Source: Perilla frutescens
Lineage: Eukaryota > Streptophyta > Magnoliopsida > Lamiales > Lamiaceae
DNA length: 64,000 nucleotides
NCBI GenBank assembly: GCA_026008535.1
Contig: BRKX01000014.1
Span: forward strand, 56,469,006 to 56,533,005
Reading direction: 5' to 3'
Shown in pieces: positions 10,469-24,600 of this stretch. Each line of letters begins with the position of its first letter. Position 1 is the stretch's first letter. The position numbers and the translations under genes are program-made. The notes beneath the pieces are model-generated. The model saw only the letters and a program-made list of their open reading frames with translations. It searched no databases and had not been told where the DNA came from.

Positions 10469-12996
10469 TTCTGGAGAGAGTTATAGCCGTTTTACTGACG
10501 GCTGCCAGAAAACGGGGCCAAATCTGGCCACCGGCCAAAGGGGTACCCCTTTGGGCGGGCTCAAAAATTTGATTTTTTCAAAAGTGGACGGATTAGGCAT
10601 ATATGATCGTATGGATTGATTCATAATGGACTCTAGTGTTCAAAAATGCTAGACTCAATGAAAAACCCGACGTTCACCCCGATCCCTACATAAGAGGTGA
10701 CGGTTTTGGAAATCAACTTGATAATCACCTAGAGGCCGACTCAGATAGGGTTTCTACCGGTTCGACTTTTGGTAGGGTAGATATTTGAGTTAGGAATCCA
10801 ACGCAACAAGAATCACGGGTAAAGCTTACTTCTGGAGAGAGTTATAGCCGTTTTACTGACGGCTGCCAGAAAACGGGGCCAAATCTGGCCACCGGCCAAA
10901 GGGGTACCCCTTTGGGCGGGCTCAAAAATTTGATTTTTTCAAAAGTGGACGGATTAGGCATATATGATCGTATGGATTGATTCATAATGGACTCTAGTGT
11001 TCAAAAATGCTAGACTCAATGAAAAACCCGACGTTCACCCCGATCCCTACATAAGAGGTGACGGTTTTGGAAATCAACTTGATAATCACCTAGAGGCCGA
11101 CTCAGATAGGGTTTCTACCAGTTCGAATTTTGGTAGTGTAGATATTTGAGTTAGGAATCCAACGTGAGAAGAATCGCGGGTAAAGCTTACTTCTGGAGAG
11201 AGTTATAGCCGTTTTACTGAAGGCTGCCAGAAAACGGGGCCAAATCTGGCCACCGGCCAAAGGGGTACCCCTTTGGGCGGGCTCAAAAATTTGATTTTTT
11301 CAAAATTGGACGGATTAGGCATATATGATCGTATGGATTGATTCATAATGGACTCTAGTGTTCAAAAATGCTAGACTCAATGAAAAACCCGACGTTCACC
11401 CCGATCCCTACATAAGAGGTGACGGTTTTGGAAATCAACTTGATAATTACCTAGAGGCCGACTCAGATAGGGTTTCTAACAGTTCAACTTTTGGTAGGGT
11501 AGATATTTGAGTTAGGAATCCAACGCAATAAGAATCACGGGTAAAGCTTACTTCTGGAGAGAGTTATAGCCGTTTTACTGACGGCTGCCAGAAAATGGGG
11601 CCAAATCTGGCCACCGGCCAAAGGGGTACCCCTTTGGGCGGGCTCAAAAATTTGATTTTTTCAAAAGTGGACGGATTAGGCATATATGATCGTATGGATT
11701 GATTCATAATGGACTCTAGTGTTCAAAAATGCTAGACTCAATGAAAAACCCGACGTTCACCCCGATCCCTACATAAGAGGTGACGGTTTTGGAAATCAAC
11801 TTGATAATCACCTAGAGGCCGACTCAGATAGGGTTTCTACCATTTCGACTTTTGGTAGGGTAGATATTTGAGGTAGGAATCCAACGCAACAAGAATCATG
11901 GGTAAAGCTTACTTCTGGAGAGAGTTATAGCCGTTTTACTGACGGCTGCCAGAAAACGGGGCCAAATCTGGCCACCGGCCAAAGGGGTACCCCTTTGGGC
12001 GGGCTCAAAAATTTGATTTTTTCAAAAGTGGACGGATTAGGCATATATGATCGTATGGATTGATTCATAATGGACTCTAGTGTTCAAAAATGCTAGACTC
12101 AATGAAAAACCCGACGTTCACCCCGATCCCTACATAAGAGGTGACGGTTTTTGAAATCAACTAGATAATCACCTAGAGGCCGACTCAGATAGGGTTTCTA
12201 CCATTTCGACTTTTGGTAGGGTAGATATTTGAGTTAGGAATCCAACGCAACAAGAATCACGGGTAAAGCTTACTTCTGGAGAGAGTTTTAGCCGTTTTAC
12301 TGACGGCTGCCAGAAAACGGGGCCAAATCTGGCCACCGGCCAAAGGGGTATCCCTTTGGGCGGGCTCAAAAATTTAATTTTTTCAAAAGTGGACGGATTA
12401 GGCATATATGATCGTATGGATTGATTCATAATGGACTCTAGTGTTCAAAAATGCTAGACTCAATGAAAAACTCGACGTTCACCCCGATCCCTACATAAGA
12501 GGTGACGGTTTTGGAAATCAACTTGATAATCACCTAGAGGCCGACTCAGATAGGGTTTCTACCAGTTCGAATTTTGGTAGGGTAGATATTTGAGTTAAGA
12601 ATCCAATGCCACAAGAATCACGGGTAAAGCTTACTTCTGGAGAGAGTTATAGCCGTTTTACTGACGGCTGCCAGAAAATAGGGCCAAATCTGGCCACCGG
12701 CCAAAGGGGTACCCCTTTGGGCGGGGCTCAAAAATTTGATTTTTTCAAAAGTGGACGGATTAGGCATATATGATCGTATGGATTGATTCATAATGGACTC
12801 TAGTGTTCAAAAATGCTAGACTCAATGAAAAACCCGACGTTCACCCCGATCCCTACATAAGAGGTGACGGTTTTGGAAATCAACTTGAGAATTACCTAGA
12901 GGCCGACTCAGATAGGGTTTCTAACAGTTCGACTTTTGGTAGGGTAGATATTTGAGTTAGGAATCCAACGCAACAAGAATCACGGGTAAAGCTTAC
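10469..12996. repeat. HOR unit 2 of the 6-7-6 series (7 units, M30 to M36)
   Basis: It repeats the order of the preceding block but adds one unit, the stretch with CTCGACG, GTTAAGAATCCAATGCC and AATAGGG between TTTTAGCC and TTGAGAATTACC. It holds GAAATCAACTAG and GGTATCCC. The last unit (12,635-12,996) is 362 bp, with an extra G in GCGGGGCTC. Total 2,528 bp. Confidence 0.9.
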
Positions 12997-15163
12997 TTCT
13001 GGAGAGAGTTATAGCCGTTTTACTGACGGCTGCCAGAAAACGGGGCCAAATCTGGCCACCGGCCAAAGGGGTACCCCTTTGGGCGGGCTCAAAAATTTGA
13101 TTTTTTCAAAAGTGGACGGATTAGGCATATATGATCGTATGGATTGATTCATAATGGACTCTAGTGTTCAAAAATGCTAGACTCAATGAAAAACCCGACG
13201 TTCACCCCGATCCCTACATAAGAGGTGACGGTTTTGGAAATCAACTTGATAATCACCTAGAGGCCGACTCAGATAGGGTTTCTACCGGTTCGACTTTTGG
13301 TAGGGTAGATATTTGAGTTAGGAATCCAACGCAACAAGAATCACGGGTAAAGCTTACTTCTGGAGAGAGTTATAGCCGTTTTACTGACGGCTGCCAGAAA
13401 ACGGGGCCAAATCTGGCCACCGGCCAAAGGGGTACCCCTTTGGGCGGGCTCAAAAATTTGATTTTTTCAAAAGTGGACGGATTAGGCATATATGATCGTA
13501 TGGATTGATTCATAATGGACTCTAGTGTTCAAAAATGCTAGACTCAATGAAAAACCCGACGTTCACCCCGATCCCTACATAAGAGGTGACGGTTTTGGAA
13601 ATCAACTTGATAATCACCTAGAGGCCGACTCAGATAGGGTTTCTACCAGTTCGAATTTTGGTAGTGTAGATATTTGAGTTAGGAATCCAACGCAATAAGA
13701 ATCACGGGTAAAGCTTACTTCTGGAGAGAGTTATAGCCGTTTTACTGACGGCTGCCAGAAAATGGGGCCAAATCTGGCCACCGGCCAAAGGGGTACCCCT
13801 TTGGGCGGGCTCAAAAATTTGATTTTTTCAAAAGTGGACGGATTAGGCATATATGATCGTATGGATTGATTCATAATGGACTCTAGTGTTCAAAAATGCT
13901 AGACTCAATGAAAAACCCGACGTTCACCCCGATCCCTACATAAGAGGTGACGGTTTTGGAAATCAACTTGATAATCACCTAGAGGCCGACTCAGATAGGG
14001 TTTCTACCATTTCGACTTTTGGTAGGGTAGATATTTGAGGTAGGAATCCAACGCAACAAGAATCATGGGTAAAGCTTACTTCTGGAGAGAGTTATAGCCG
14101 TTTTACTGACGGCTGCCAGAAAACGGGGCCAAATCTGGCCACCGGCCAAAGGGGTACCCCTTTGGGCGGGCTCAAAAATTTGATTTTTTCAAAAGTGGAC
14201 GGATTAGGCATATATGATCGTATGGATTGATTCATAATGGACTCTAGTGTTCAAAAATGCTAGACTCAATGAAAAACCCGACGTTCACCCCGATCCCTAC
14301 ATAAGAGGTGACGGTTTTTGAAATCAACTAGATAATCACCTAGAGGCCGACTCAGATAGGGTTTCTACCATTTCGACTTTTGGTAGGGTAGATATTTGAG
14401 TTAGGAATCCAACGCAACAAGAATCACGGGTAAAGCTTACTTCTGGAGAGAGTTTTAGCCGTTTTACTGACGGCTGCCAGAAAACGGGGCCAAATCTGGC
14501 CACCGGCCAAAGGGGTATCCCTTTGGGCGGGCTCAAAAATTTAATTTTTTCAAAAGTGGACGGATTAGGCATATATGATCGTATGGATTGATTCATAATG
14601 GACTCTAGTGTTCAAAAATGCTAGACTCAATGAAAAACTCGACGTTCACCCCGATCCCTACATAAGAGGTGACGGTTTTGGAAATCAACTTGATAATCAC
14701 CTAGAGGCCGACTCAGATAGGGTTTCTACCAGTTCGAATTTTGGTAGGGTAGATATTTGAGTTAAGAATCCAATGCCACAAGAATCACGGGTAAAGCTTA
14801 CTTCTGGAGAGAGTTATAGCCGTTTTACTGACGGCTGCCAGAAAATAGGGCCAAATCTGGCCACCGGCCAAAGGGGTACCCCTTTGGGCGGGGCTCAAAA
14901 ATTTGATTTTTTCAAAAGTGGACGGATTAGGCATATATGATCGTATGGATTGATTCATAATGGACTCTAGTGTTCAAAAATGCTAGACTCAATGAAAAAC
15001 CCGACGTTCACCCCGATCCCTACATAAGAGGTGACGGTTTTGGAAATCAACTTGAGAATTACCTAGAGGCCGACTCAGATAGGGTTTCTAACAGTTCGAC
15101 TTTTGGTAGGGTAGATATTTGAGTTAGGAATCCAACGCAACAAGAATCACGGGTAAAGCTTAC
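12997..15163. repeat. HOR unit 3 of the 6-7-6 series (6 units, M37 to M42), one unit lost
   Basis: It follows block 2 closely, including GAAATCAACTAG, GGTATCCC, AATGCCAC and the extra G at the end (14,802-15,163, 362 bp). It has six units because M38 (13,358-13,718) is a hybrid: its body matches the GGTAGTGTAG unit of block 2 (10,830), but its end, GCAATAAG, and the following unit match the units after 11,191. Total 2,167 bp. Confidence 0.9.
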
Positions 15164-16607
15164 TTCTGGAGAGAGTTATAGCCGTTTTACTGACGGCTGC
15201 CAGAAAACGGGGCCAAATCTGGCCACCGGCCAAAGGGGTACCCCTTTGGGCGGGCTCAAAAATTTGATTTTTTCAAAAGTGGACGGATTAGGCATATATG
15301 ATCGTATGGATTGATTCATAATGGACTCTAGTGTTCAAAAATGCTAGACTCAATGAAAAACCCGACGTTCACCCCGATCCCTACATAAGAGGTGACGGTT
15401 TTGGAAATCAACTTGATAATCACCTAGAGGCCGACTCAGATAGGGTTTCTACCGGTTCGACTTTTGGTAGGGTAGATATTTGAGTTAGGAATCCAACGCA
15501 ACAAGAATCACGGGTAAAGCTTACTTCTGGAGAGAGTTATAGCCGTTTTACTGACGGCTGCCAGAAAACGGGGCCAAATCTGGCCACCGGCCAAAGGGGT
15601 ACCCCTTTGGGCGGGCTCAAAAATTTGATTTTTTCAAAAGTGGACGGATTAGGCATATATGATCGTATGGATTGATTCATAATGGACTCTAGTGTTCAAA
15701 AATGCTAGACTCAATGAAAAACCCGACGTTCACCCCGATCCCTACATAAGAGGTGACGGTTTTGGAAATCAACTTGATAATCACCTAGAGGCCGACTCAG
15801 ATAGGGTTTCTACCATTTCGACTTTTGGTAGGGTAGATATTTGAGGTAGGAATCCAACGCAACAAGAATCACGGGTAAAGCTTACTTCTGGAGAGAGTTA
15901 TAGCCGTTTTACTGACGGCTGCCAGAAAACGGGGCCAAATCTGGCCACCGGCCAAAGGGGTACCCCTTTGGGCGGGCTCAAAAATTTGATTTTTTCAAAA
16001 GTGGACGGATTAGGCATATATGATCGTATGGATTGATTCATAATGGACTCTAGTGTTCAAAAATGCTAGACTCAATGAAAAACCCGACGTTCACCCCGAT
16101 CCCTACATAAGAGGTGACGGTTTTGGAAATCAACTTGATAATCACCTAGAGGCCGACTCAGATAGGGTTTCTACCATTTCGACTTTTGGTAGGGTAGATA
16201 TTTGAGGTAGGAATCCAACGCAACAAGAATCACGGGTAAAGCTTACTTCTGGAGAGAGTTATAGCCGTTTTACTGACGGCTGCCAGAAAACGGGGCCAAA
16301 TCTGGCCACCGGCCAAAGGGGTACCCCTTTGGGCGGTCTCAAAAATTTGATTTTTTCAAAAGTGGACGGATTAGGCATATATGATCGTATGGATTGATTC
16401 ATAATGGACTCTAGTGTTCAAAAATGCTAGACTCAATGAAAAACCCGACGTTCACCCCGATCCCTACATAAGAGGTGACGGTTTTGGAAATCAACTTGAT
16501 AATCACCTAGAGGCCGACTCGGATAGGGTTTCTACCGGTTCGACTTTTGGTAGGGTAGATATTTGAGTTAGGAATCCAACGCAACAAGAATCACGGGTAA
16601 AACTTAC
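15164..16607. repeat. Satellite units M43 to M46, edge between two HORs
   Basis: M43 starts like a fourth copy of the 6-7-6 series (TACCGG unit), but M44 and M45 are both TACCATT/GAGGTAGG units and M46 has GGCGGTCTC, GACTCGGAT and GTAAAACTT. No tandem order larger than one unit is seen, apart from the near-identical neighbours M44 and M45. Confidence 0.85.
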
Positions 16608-19600
16608 TTCTGGAGAGAGTTATAGCCGTTTTACTGACGGCTGCCAGAAAACGGGGCCAAATCTGGCCACCGGCCAAAGGGGTACCCCTTTGGGCGGGCT
16701 CAAAAATTTGATTTTTTCAAAAGTGGACGGATTAGGCATATATGATCGTATGGATTGATTCATCATGGACTCTAGTGTTCAAAAATGCTAGACTCAATGA
16801 AAAACCCGACGTTCATCCCGATCCCTACATAAGAGGTGACGGTTTTGGAAATCAACTTGATAATCACCTAGAGGCCGACTCAGATAGGGTTTCCACCGGT
16901 TCGACTTTTGGTAGGGTAGATATTTGAGTTAGGAATCCAACGCAACAAGAATCACGGGTAAAGCTTACTTCTCGAGAGAGTTATAGCCGTTTTACTGACG
17001 GCTGCTAGAAAACGGGGCCAAATCTGGCCACCGGCCAAAGGGGTACCCCTTTGGGCGGGCTCAAAAATTTGATTTTTTCAAAAGTGGACGGATTAGGCAT
17101 ATATGATCGTATGGATTGATTCATAATGGACTCTAGTGTTCAAAAATGCTAGACTCAATGAAAAACCCGACGTTCACCCCGATCCCTACATAAGAGGTGA
17201 CGGTTTTGGAAATCAACTTGATAATTACCTAGAGGCCGACTCAGATAGGCTTTCTAACAGTTCGACTTTTAGTAGCGTAGATATTTGAGTTAGGAATCCA
17301 ATGCAACAAGAATCACGGGTAAAGCTTACTTCTGGAGAGAGTTATAGCCGTTTTACTGACGGCTGCCAGAAAATGGGGCCAAATCTGGCCACCGGCCAAA
17401 GGGGTACCCTTTGGGCAGGCTCAAAAATTTGATTTTTTCAAAAGTGGACGGATTAGGCATATATGATCGTATGGATTGATTCATAATGGACTCTAGTGTT
17501 CAAAAATGCTAGACTCAATGAAAAACCCGACGTTCACCCCGATCCCTACATAAGAGGTGACGGTTTTGGAAATCAACTTGATAATCACCTAGAGGCCGAC
17601 TCAGATAGGGTTTCTACCATTTCGACTTTTGGTAGGGTAGATATTTGAGGTAGGAATCCAACGCAACAAGAATCACGGGTAAAGCTTACTTCTGGAGAGA
17701 GTTATAGCCGTTTTACTGACGGCTGCCAAAAAACGGGGCCAAATCTGGCGACCGGCCAAAGGGGTACCCCTTTGGGCGGGCTCAAAAATTTGATTTTTTC
17801 AAAAGTGGACGGATTAGGCATATATGATCGTATGGATTGATTCATAATGGACTCTAGTGTTCAAAAATGCTAGACTCAATGAAAAACCCGACGTTCACCC
17901 CGATCCCTACATAAGAGGTGACGGTTTTGGAAATCAATTTGATAATCACCTAGAGGCCGACTCAGATAGGGTTTCTAACAGTTCGACTTTTGGTAGGGTA
18001 GATATTTGAGTTAGGAATCCAACGCAACAAGAATCACGGGTAAAGCTTACTTCTGGAGAGAGTTATAGCCGTTTTACTGACGGCTGCCAGAAAACGGGGC
18101 CAAATCTGGCCACCGGCCAAAGGGGTACCCCTTTGGGCGGGCTCAAAAATTTGATTTTTTCAAAATTGGACGGATTAGGCATATATGATCGTATGGATTG
18201 ATTCATAATGGACTCTAGTGTTCAAAAATTCTAGACTCAATGAAAAACCCGACGTTCACCCCGATCCCTACATAAGAGGTGACGGTTTTGGAAATCAACT
18301 TGATAATTACCTAGAGGCCGACTCAGATAGGGTTTCTAACAGTTCGACTTTTGGTAGGGTAGATATTTGAGTTAGGAATCCAACGCAATAAGAATCACGG
18401 GTAAAGCTTACTTCTGGAGAGAGTTATAGCCGTTTTACTGTCGGTTGCCAGAAAATGGGGCCAAATCTGGCCACCGGCCAAAGGGGTACCCCTTTGGGCG
18501 GGCTCAAAAATTTGATTTTTTCAAAAGTGGACGGATTAGGCATATATGATCGTATGGATTGATTCATAATGGACTCTAGTGTTCACTTATGCTAGACTCA
18601 ATGAAAAACCCGACGTTCACACCGATCCCTACATAAGAGGTGACGGTTTTGGAAATCAACTTGATAATCACCTAGAGGCCGACTCAGATAGGGTTTCTAC
18701 CATTTCGACTTTTGGTAGGGTAGATATTTGAGGTAGGAATCCAACGCAACAAGAATCACGGGTAAAGCTTACTTCTGGAGAGAGTTATAGCCGTTTTACT
18801 GACGGCTGCCAGAAAACGGGGCCAAATCTGGCCACCGGCCAAAGGGGTACCCCTTTGGGCGGGCTCAAAAATTTGATTTTTTCAAAAGTGGACGGATTAG
18901 GCATATATGATCGTATGGATTGATTCATAATGGACTCTAGTGTTCAAAAATGCTAGACTCAATGAATAACCCGACGTTCACCCCGATCCCTACATAAGAG
19001 GTGACGGTTTTGGAAATCAACTTGATAATCACCTAGAGGCCGACTCAGATAGGGTTTCTACCAGTTCGAATTTTGGTAGGGTAGATATTTGAGTTAGTAA
19101 TCCAACGTGAGAAGAATCGCGGGTAAAGCTTACTTCTGGAGAGAGTTATAGCCGTTTTACTGAAGGCTGCCAGAAAATGGGGCCAAATCTGGCCACCGGC
19201 CAAAGGGGTACCCCATTGGGCGGACTCAAAAATTTGATTTTTTCAAAAGTGGACGGATTAGGCATATATGATCGTATGGATTGATTCATCATGGACTCTA
19301 GTGTTCAAAAATGCTAGACTCAATGAAAAACCCGACGTTCATCCCGATCCCTACATAAGAGGTGACGGTTTTGGAAATCAACTTGATAATCACCTAGAGG
19401 CCGACTCAGATAGGGTTTCCACCGGTTCGACTTTTGGTATGGTAGATATTTGAGTTAGGAATCCAACGCAACAAGAATCACGGGTAAAGCTTACTTCTGG
19501 AGAGAGTTATAGCCGTTTTACTGACGGCTGCTAGAAAACGGGGCCAAATCTGGCCACCGGCCAAAGGGGTACCCCTTTGGGCGGGCTCAAAAATTTGATT

Positions 19601-21659
19601 TTTTCAAAAGTGGACGGATTAGGCATATATGATCGTATGGATTGATTCATAATGGACTCTAGTGTTCAAAAATGCTAGACTCAATGAAAAACCCGACGTT
19701 CACCCCGATCCCTACATAAGAGGTGACGGTTTTGGAAATCAACTTGATAATTACCTAGAGGCCGACTCAGATAGGCTTTCTAACAGTTCGACTTTTGGTA
19801 GCGTAGATATTTGAGTTAGGAATCCAACGCAACAAGAATCACGGGTAAAGCTTACTTCTGGAGAGAGTTATAGCCGTTTTACTGACGGCTGCCAGAAAAT
19901 GGGGCCAAATCTGGCCACCGGCCAAAGGGGTACCCTTTGGGCGGGCTCAAAAATTTGATTTTTTCAAAAGTGGACGGATTAGGCATATATGATCGTATGG
20001 ATTGATTCATAATGGACTCTAGTGTTCAAAAATGCTAGACTCAATGAAAAACCCGACGTTCACCCCGATCCCTACATAAGAGGTGACGGTTTTGGAAATC
20101 AACTTGATAATCACCTAGAGGCCGACTCAGATAGGGTTTCTACCATTTCGACTTTTGGTAGGGTAGATATTTGAGGTAGGAATCCAACGCAACAAGAATC
20201 ACGGGTAAAGCTTACTTCTGGAGAGAGTTATAGCCGTTTTACTGACGGCTGCCAGAAAACGGGGCCAAATCTGGCGACCGGCCAAAGGGGTACCCCTTTG
20301 GGCGGGCTCAAAAATTTGATTTTTTCAAAAGTGGACGGATTAGGCATATATGATCGTATGGATTGATTCATAATGGACTCTAGTGTTCAAAAATGCTAGA
20401 CTCAATGAAAAACCCGACGTTCACCCCGATCCCTACATAAGAGGTGACGGTTTTGGAAATCAACTTGATAATCACCTAGAGGCCGACTCAGATAGGGTTT
20501 CTACCAGTTCGAATTTTGGTAGGGTAGATATTTGAGTTAGGAATCCAACGTGAGAAGAATCGCGGGTAAAGCTTACTTCTGGAGAGAGTTATAGCCGTTT
20601 TACTGAAGGCTGCCAGAAAACGGGGCCAAATCTGGCCACCGGCCAAAGGGGTACCCCTTTGGGCGGGCTCAAAAATTTGATTTTTTCAAAATTGGACGGA
20701 TTAGGCATATATGATCGTATGGATTGATTCATAATGGACTCTAGTGTTCAAAAATTCTAGACTCAATGAAAAACCCGACGTTCACCCCGATCCCTACATA
20801 AGAGGTGACGGTTTTGGAAATCAACTTGATAATTACCTAGAGGCCGACTCAGATAGGGTTTCTAACAGTTCGACTTTTGGTAGGGTAGATATTTGAGTTA
20901 GGAATCCAACGCAATAAGAATCACGGGTAAAGCTTACTTCTGGAGAGAGCTATAGCCGTTTTACTGACGGCTGCCAGAAAATGGGGCCAAATCTGGCCAC
21001 CGGCCAAAGGGGTACCCCTTTGGGCGGGCTCAAAAATTTGATTTTTTCAAAAGTGGACGGATTAGGCATATATGATCGTATGGATTGATTCATAATGGAC
21101 TCTAGTGTTCAAAAATGCTAGACTCAATGAAAAACCCGACGTTCACCCCGATCCCTACATAAGAGGTGACGGTTTTGGAAATCAACTTGATAATCACCTA
21201 GAGGCCGACTCAGATAGGGTTTCTACCATTTCGACTTTTGGTAGGGTAGATATTTGAGGTAGGAATCCAACGCAACAAGAATCACGGGTAAAGCTTACTT
21301 CTGGAGAGAGTTATAGCCGTTTTACTGACGGCTGCCAGAAAACGGGGTCAAATCTGGCCACCGGCCAAAGGGGTACCCCTTTGGGCGGGCTCAAAAATTT
21401 GATTTTTTCAAAAGTGGACGGATTAGGCATATATGATCGTATGGATTGATTCATAATGGACTCTAGTGTTCAAAAATGCTAGACTCAATGAAAAACCCGA
21501 CGTTCACCCCGATCCCTACATAAGAGGTGACGGTTTTGGAAATCAACTTGATAATCACCTAGAGGCCGACTCAGATAGGGTTTCTACCAGTTCGAATTTT
21601 GGTAGGGTAGATATTTGAGTTAGTAATCCAACGTGAGAAGAATCGCGGGTAAAGCTTAC
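16608..21659. repeat. 7-unit HOR (2,526 bp), two tandem copies
   Basis: Copies are 16,608-19,133 and 19,134-21,659. Markers 2,526 or 2,527 bp apart include TCATCATGG with TTCATCCCG and TTTCCACCGG (16,742 and 19,268), ATAGGCTTTC with GTAGCG, a 360-bp unit with one base lost in the palindrome (17,330 and 19,856), GGCGACC, AAAATTGG followed by AAAATTCTAG, and GTTAGTAATCC with GTGAGAAG. The fourth unit differs: 18,001 has GCAACAAG and AACAGTTCGACTT where 20,528 has GTGAGAAG and ACCAGTTCGAATT. The first copy has a private three-base change, GTTCACTTATGC, near 18,583. Confidence 0.9.
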
Positions 21660-24600
21660 TTCTGGAGAGAGTTATAGCCGTTTTACTGAAGGCTGCCAGA
21701 AAACGGGGACAAATCTGGCCACCGGCCAAAGGGGTACCCCTTTGGGCGGGCTCAAAAATTTGATTTTTTCAAAAGTGGACGGATTAGGCATATATGATCG
21801 TATGGATTGATTCATAATGGACTCTAGTGTTCAAAAATGCTAGACTCAATGAAAAACCCGACGTTCACCCCGATCCCTACATAAGAGGTGACGGTTTTGG
21901 AAATCAACTTGATAATCACCTAGAGGCCGACTCAGATAGGGTTTCTACCGGTTCGACTTTTGGTAGGGTAGATATTTGAGTTAGGAATCCAACGCAACAA
22001 AAATCACGGGTAAAGCTTACTTCTGGAGAGAGTTATAGCCGTTTAACTGACGGCTGCCAGAAAACGGGGCCAAATCTGGCCACCGGCCAAAGGGGTAGCC
22101 CTTTGGGCGGGCTCAAAAATTTGATTTTTTCAAAAGTGGACGGATTAGGCATATATGATCGCATGGATTGATTCATAATGGACTCTAGTGTTCAAAAATG
22201 CTAGACTCAATGAAAAACCCGACGTTCACCCCGATCCCTACATAAGAGGTGACGGTTTTGGAAATCAACTTGATAATCACCTAGAGGCCGACTCAGATAG
22301 GGTTTCTACCAGTTCGAATTTTGGTAGTGTAGATATTTGAGTTAGGAATCCAACGTGAGAAGAATCGCGGGTAAAGCTTACTTCTGGAGAGAGTTATAGC
22401 CGTTTTACTGAAGGCTGCCAGAAAACGGGGCCAAATCTGGCCACCGGCCAAAGGGGTACCCCTTTGGGCGGGCTCAAAAATTTGATTTTTTCAAAATTGG
22501 ACGGATTAGGCATATATGATCGTATGGATTGATTCATAATGGACTCTAGTGTTCAAAAATGCTAGACTCAATGAAAAACCCGACGTTCACCCCGATCCCT
22601 ACATAAGAGGTGATGGTTTTGGAAATCAACTTGATAATTACCTAGAGGCCGACTCAGATAGGGTTTCTAACAGTTCGACTTTTGGTAGGGTAGATATTTA
22701 AGTTAGGAATCCAACGTAATAAGAATCACGGGTAAAGCTTACTTCTGGAGAGAGTTATAGCCGTTTTACTGACGGCTGCCAGAAAATGGGGCCAAATCTG
22801 GCCACCGGCCAAAGGGGTACCCCTTTGGGCGGGCTCAAAAATTTGATTTTTTCAAAAGTGGACGGATTAGGCATATATGATCGTATGGATTGATTCATAA
22901 TGGACTCTAGTGTTCAAAAATGCTAGACTCAATGAAAAACCCGACGTTCACCCCGATCCCTACATAAGAGGTGACGGTTTTGGAAATCAACTTGATAATC
23001 ACCTAGAGGCCGACTCAGATAGGGTTTCTACCATTTCGACTTTTGGTAGGGTAGACATTTGAGGTAGGAATCCAACGCAACAAGAATCACGGGTAAAGCT
23101 TACTTCTGGAGAGAGTTATAGCCGTTTTACTGACGGCTGCCAGAAAACGGGGCCAAATCTGGCCACCGGCCAAAGGGGTACCCCTTTGGGCGGGCTCAAA
23201 AATTTGATTTTTTCAAAAGTGGACGGATTAGGCATATATGATCGTATGGATTGATTCATAATGGACTCTAGTGTTCAAAAATGCTAGACTCAATGAAAAA
23301 CCCGACGTTCACCCCGATCCCTACATAAAAGGTGACGGTTTTGGAAATCAACTTGATAATCACCTAGAGGCCGACTCAGATAGGGTTTCTACCATTTCGA
23401 CTTTTGGTAGGGTATATATTTGAGTTAGGAATCCAACGCAACAAGAATCACGGGTAAAGCTTACTTCTGGAGAGAGTTTTAGCCGTTTTACTGACGGCTG
23501 CCAGAAAACGGGGCCAAATCTGGCCACCGGCCAAAGGGGTATCCCTTTGGGCGGGCTCAAAAATTTGATTTTTTCAAAAGTGGACAGATTAGGCATATAT
23601 GATCGTATAGATTGATTCATAATGGACTCTAGTGTTCAAAAATGCTAGACTCAATGAAAAACTCGACGTTCACCCCGATCCCTACATAAGAGGTGACGGT
23701 TTTGGAAATCAACTTGATAATCACCTAGAGGCCGACTCAGATAGGGTTTCTACCAGTTCGAATTTTGGTAGGGTAGATATTTGAGTTAAGAATCCAACGC
23801 AACAAGAATCACGGGTAAAGCTTACTTCTGGAGAGAGTTATAGCCGTTTTACTGACGGCTGCCAGAAAATAGGGCCAAATCTGGCCACCGGCCAAAGGGG
23901 TACCCCTTTGGGCGAGCTCAAAAATTTAATTTTTTCAAAAGTGGATGGATTAGGCATATATGATCGTATGGATTGATTCATAATGGACTCTAGTGTTCAA
24001 AAATGCTAGACTCAATGAAAAACCCGACGTTCACCCCGATCCCTACATAAGAAGTGACGGTTTTGGAAATCCACTTGATAATCACCTAGAGGCTGACTCA
24101 GATAGGGTTTCTACTGGTTCGACTTTTGGTAGCGTAGATATTTGAGTTAGGAATCCAACGCAACAAGAATCACGGATAAAGCTTACTTCTGGAGAGAGTT
24201 ATAGCCGTTTTACTGACGGCTGCTAGAAAACGGGGCCAAATCTGGCCACCGGACAAAGGGGTACCCCTTTGGGCGGGCTCAAAAATTTGATTTTTTCAAA
24301 AGTGGACGGATTAGGCATATATGATCGTATGGATTGATTCATAATGGACTCTAGTGTTCAAAAATGCTAGACTCAATGAAAAACCCGACGTTCACCCCGA
24401 TCCCTACATAAGAGGTGACGGTTTTGGAAATCAACTTGATAATCACCTAGAGGCCGACTCAGATAGGGTTTCTACCGGTTCGACTTTTGGTAGGGTAGAT
24501 ATTTGAGTTAGGAATCCAACGCAATAAGAATCACGGGTAAAGCTTACTTCTGGAGAGAGTTATAGCCGTTTTACTGACGGCTGCCAGAAAACGGGGCCAA

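Noticed and set aside
16742..16927. 61-codon + strand frames (also at 856, 19,268, 31,182, 60,423, 60,784, 62,589 and 62,949)
   Set aside because: They open only where TCATAATGG is changed to TCATCATGG or TCATATTGG, which removes a stop. They end at the same TGA in each unit. They are sub-type markers, not genes.
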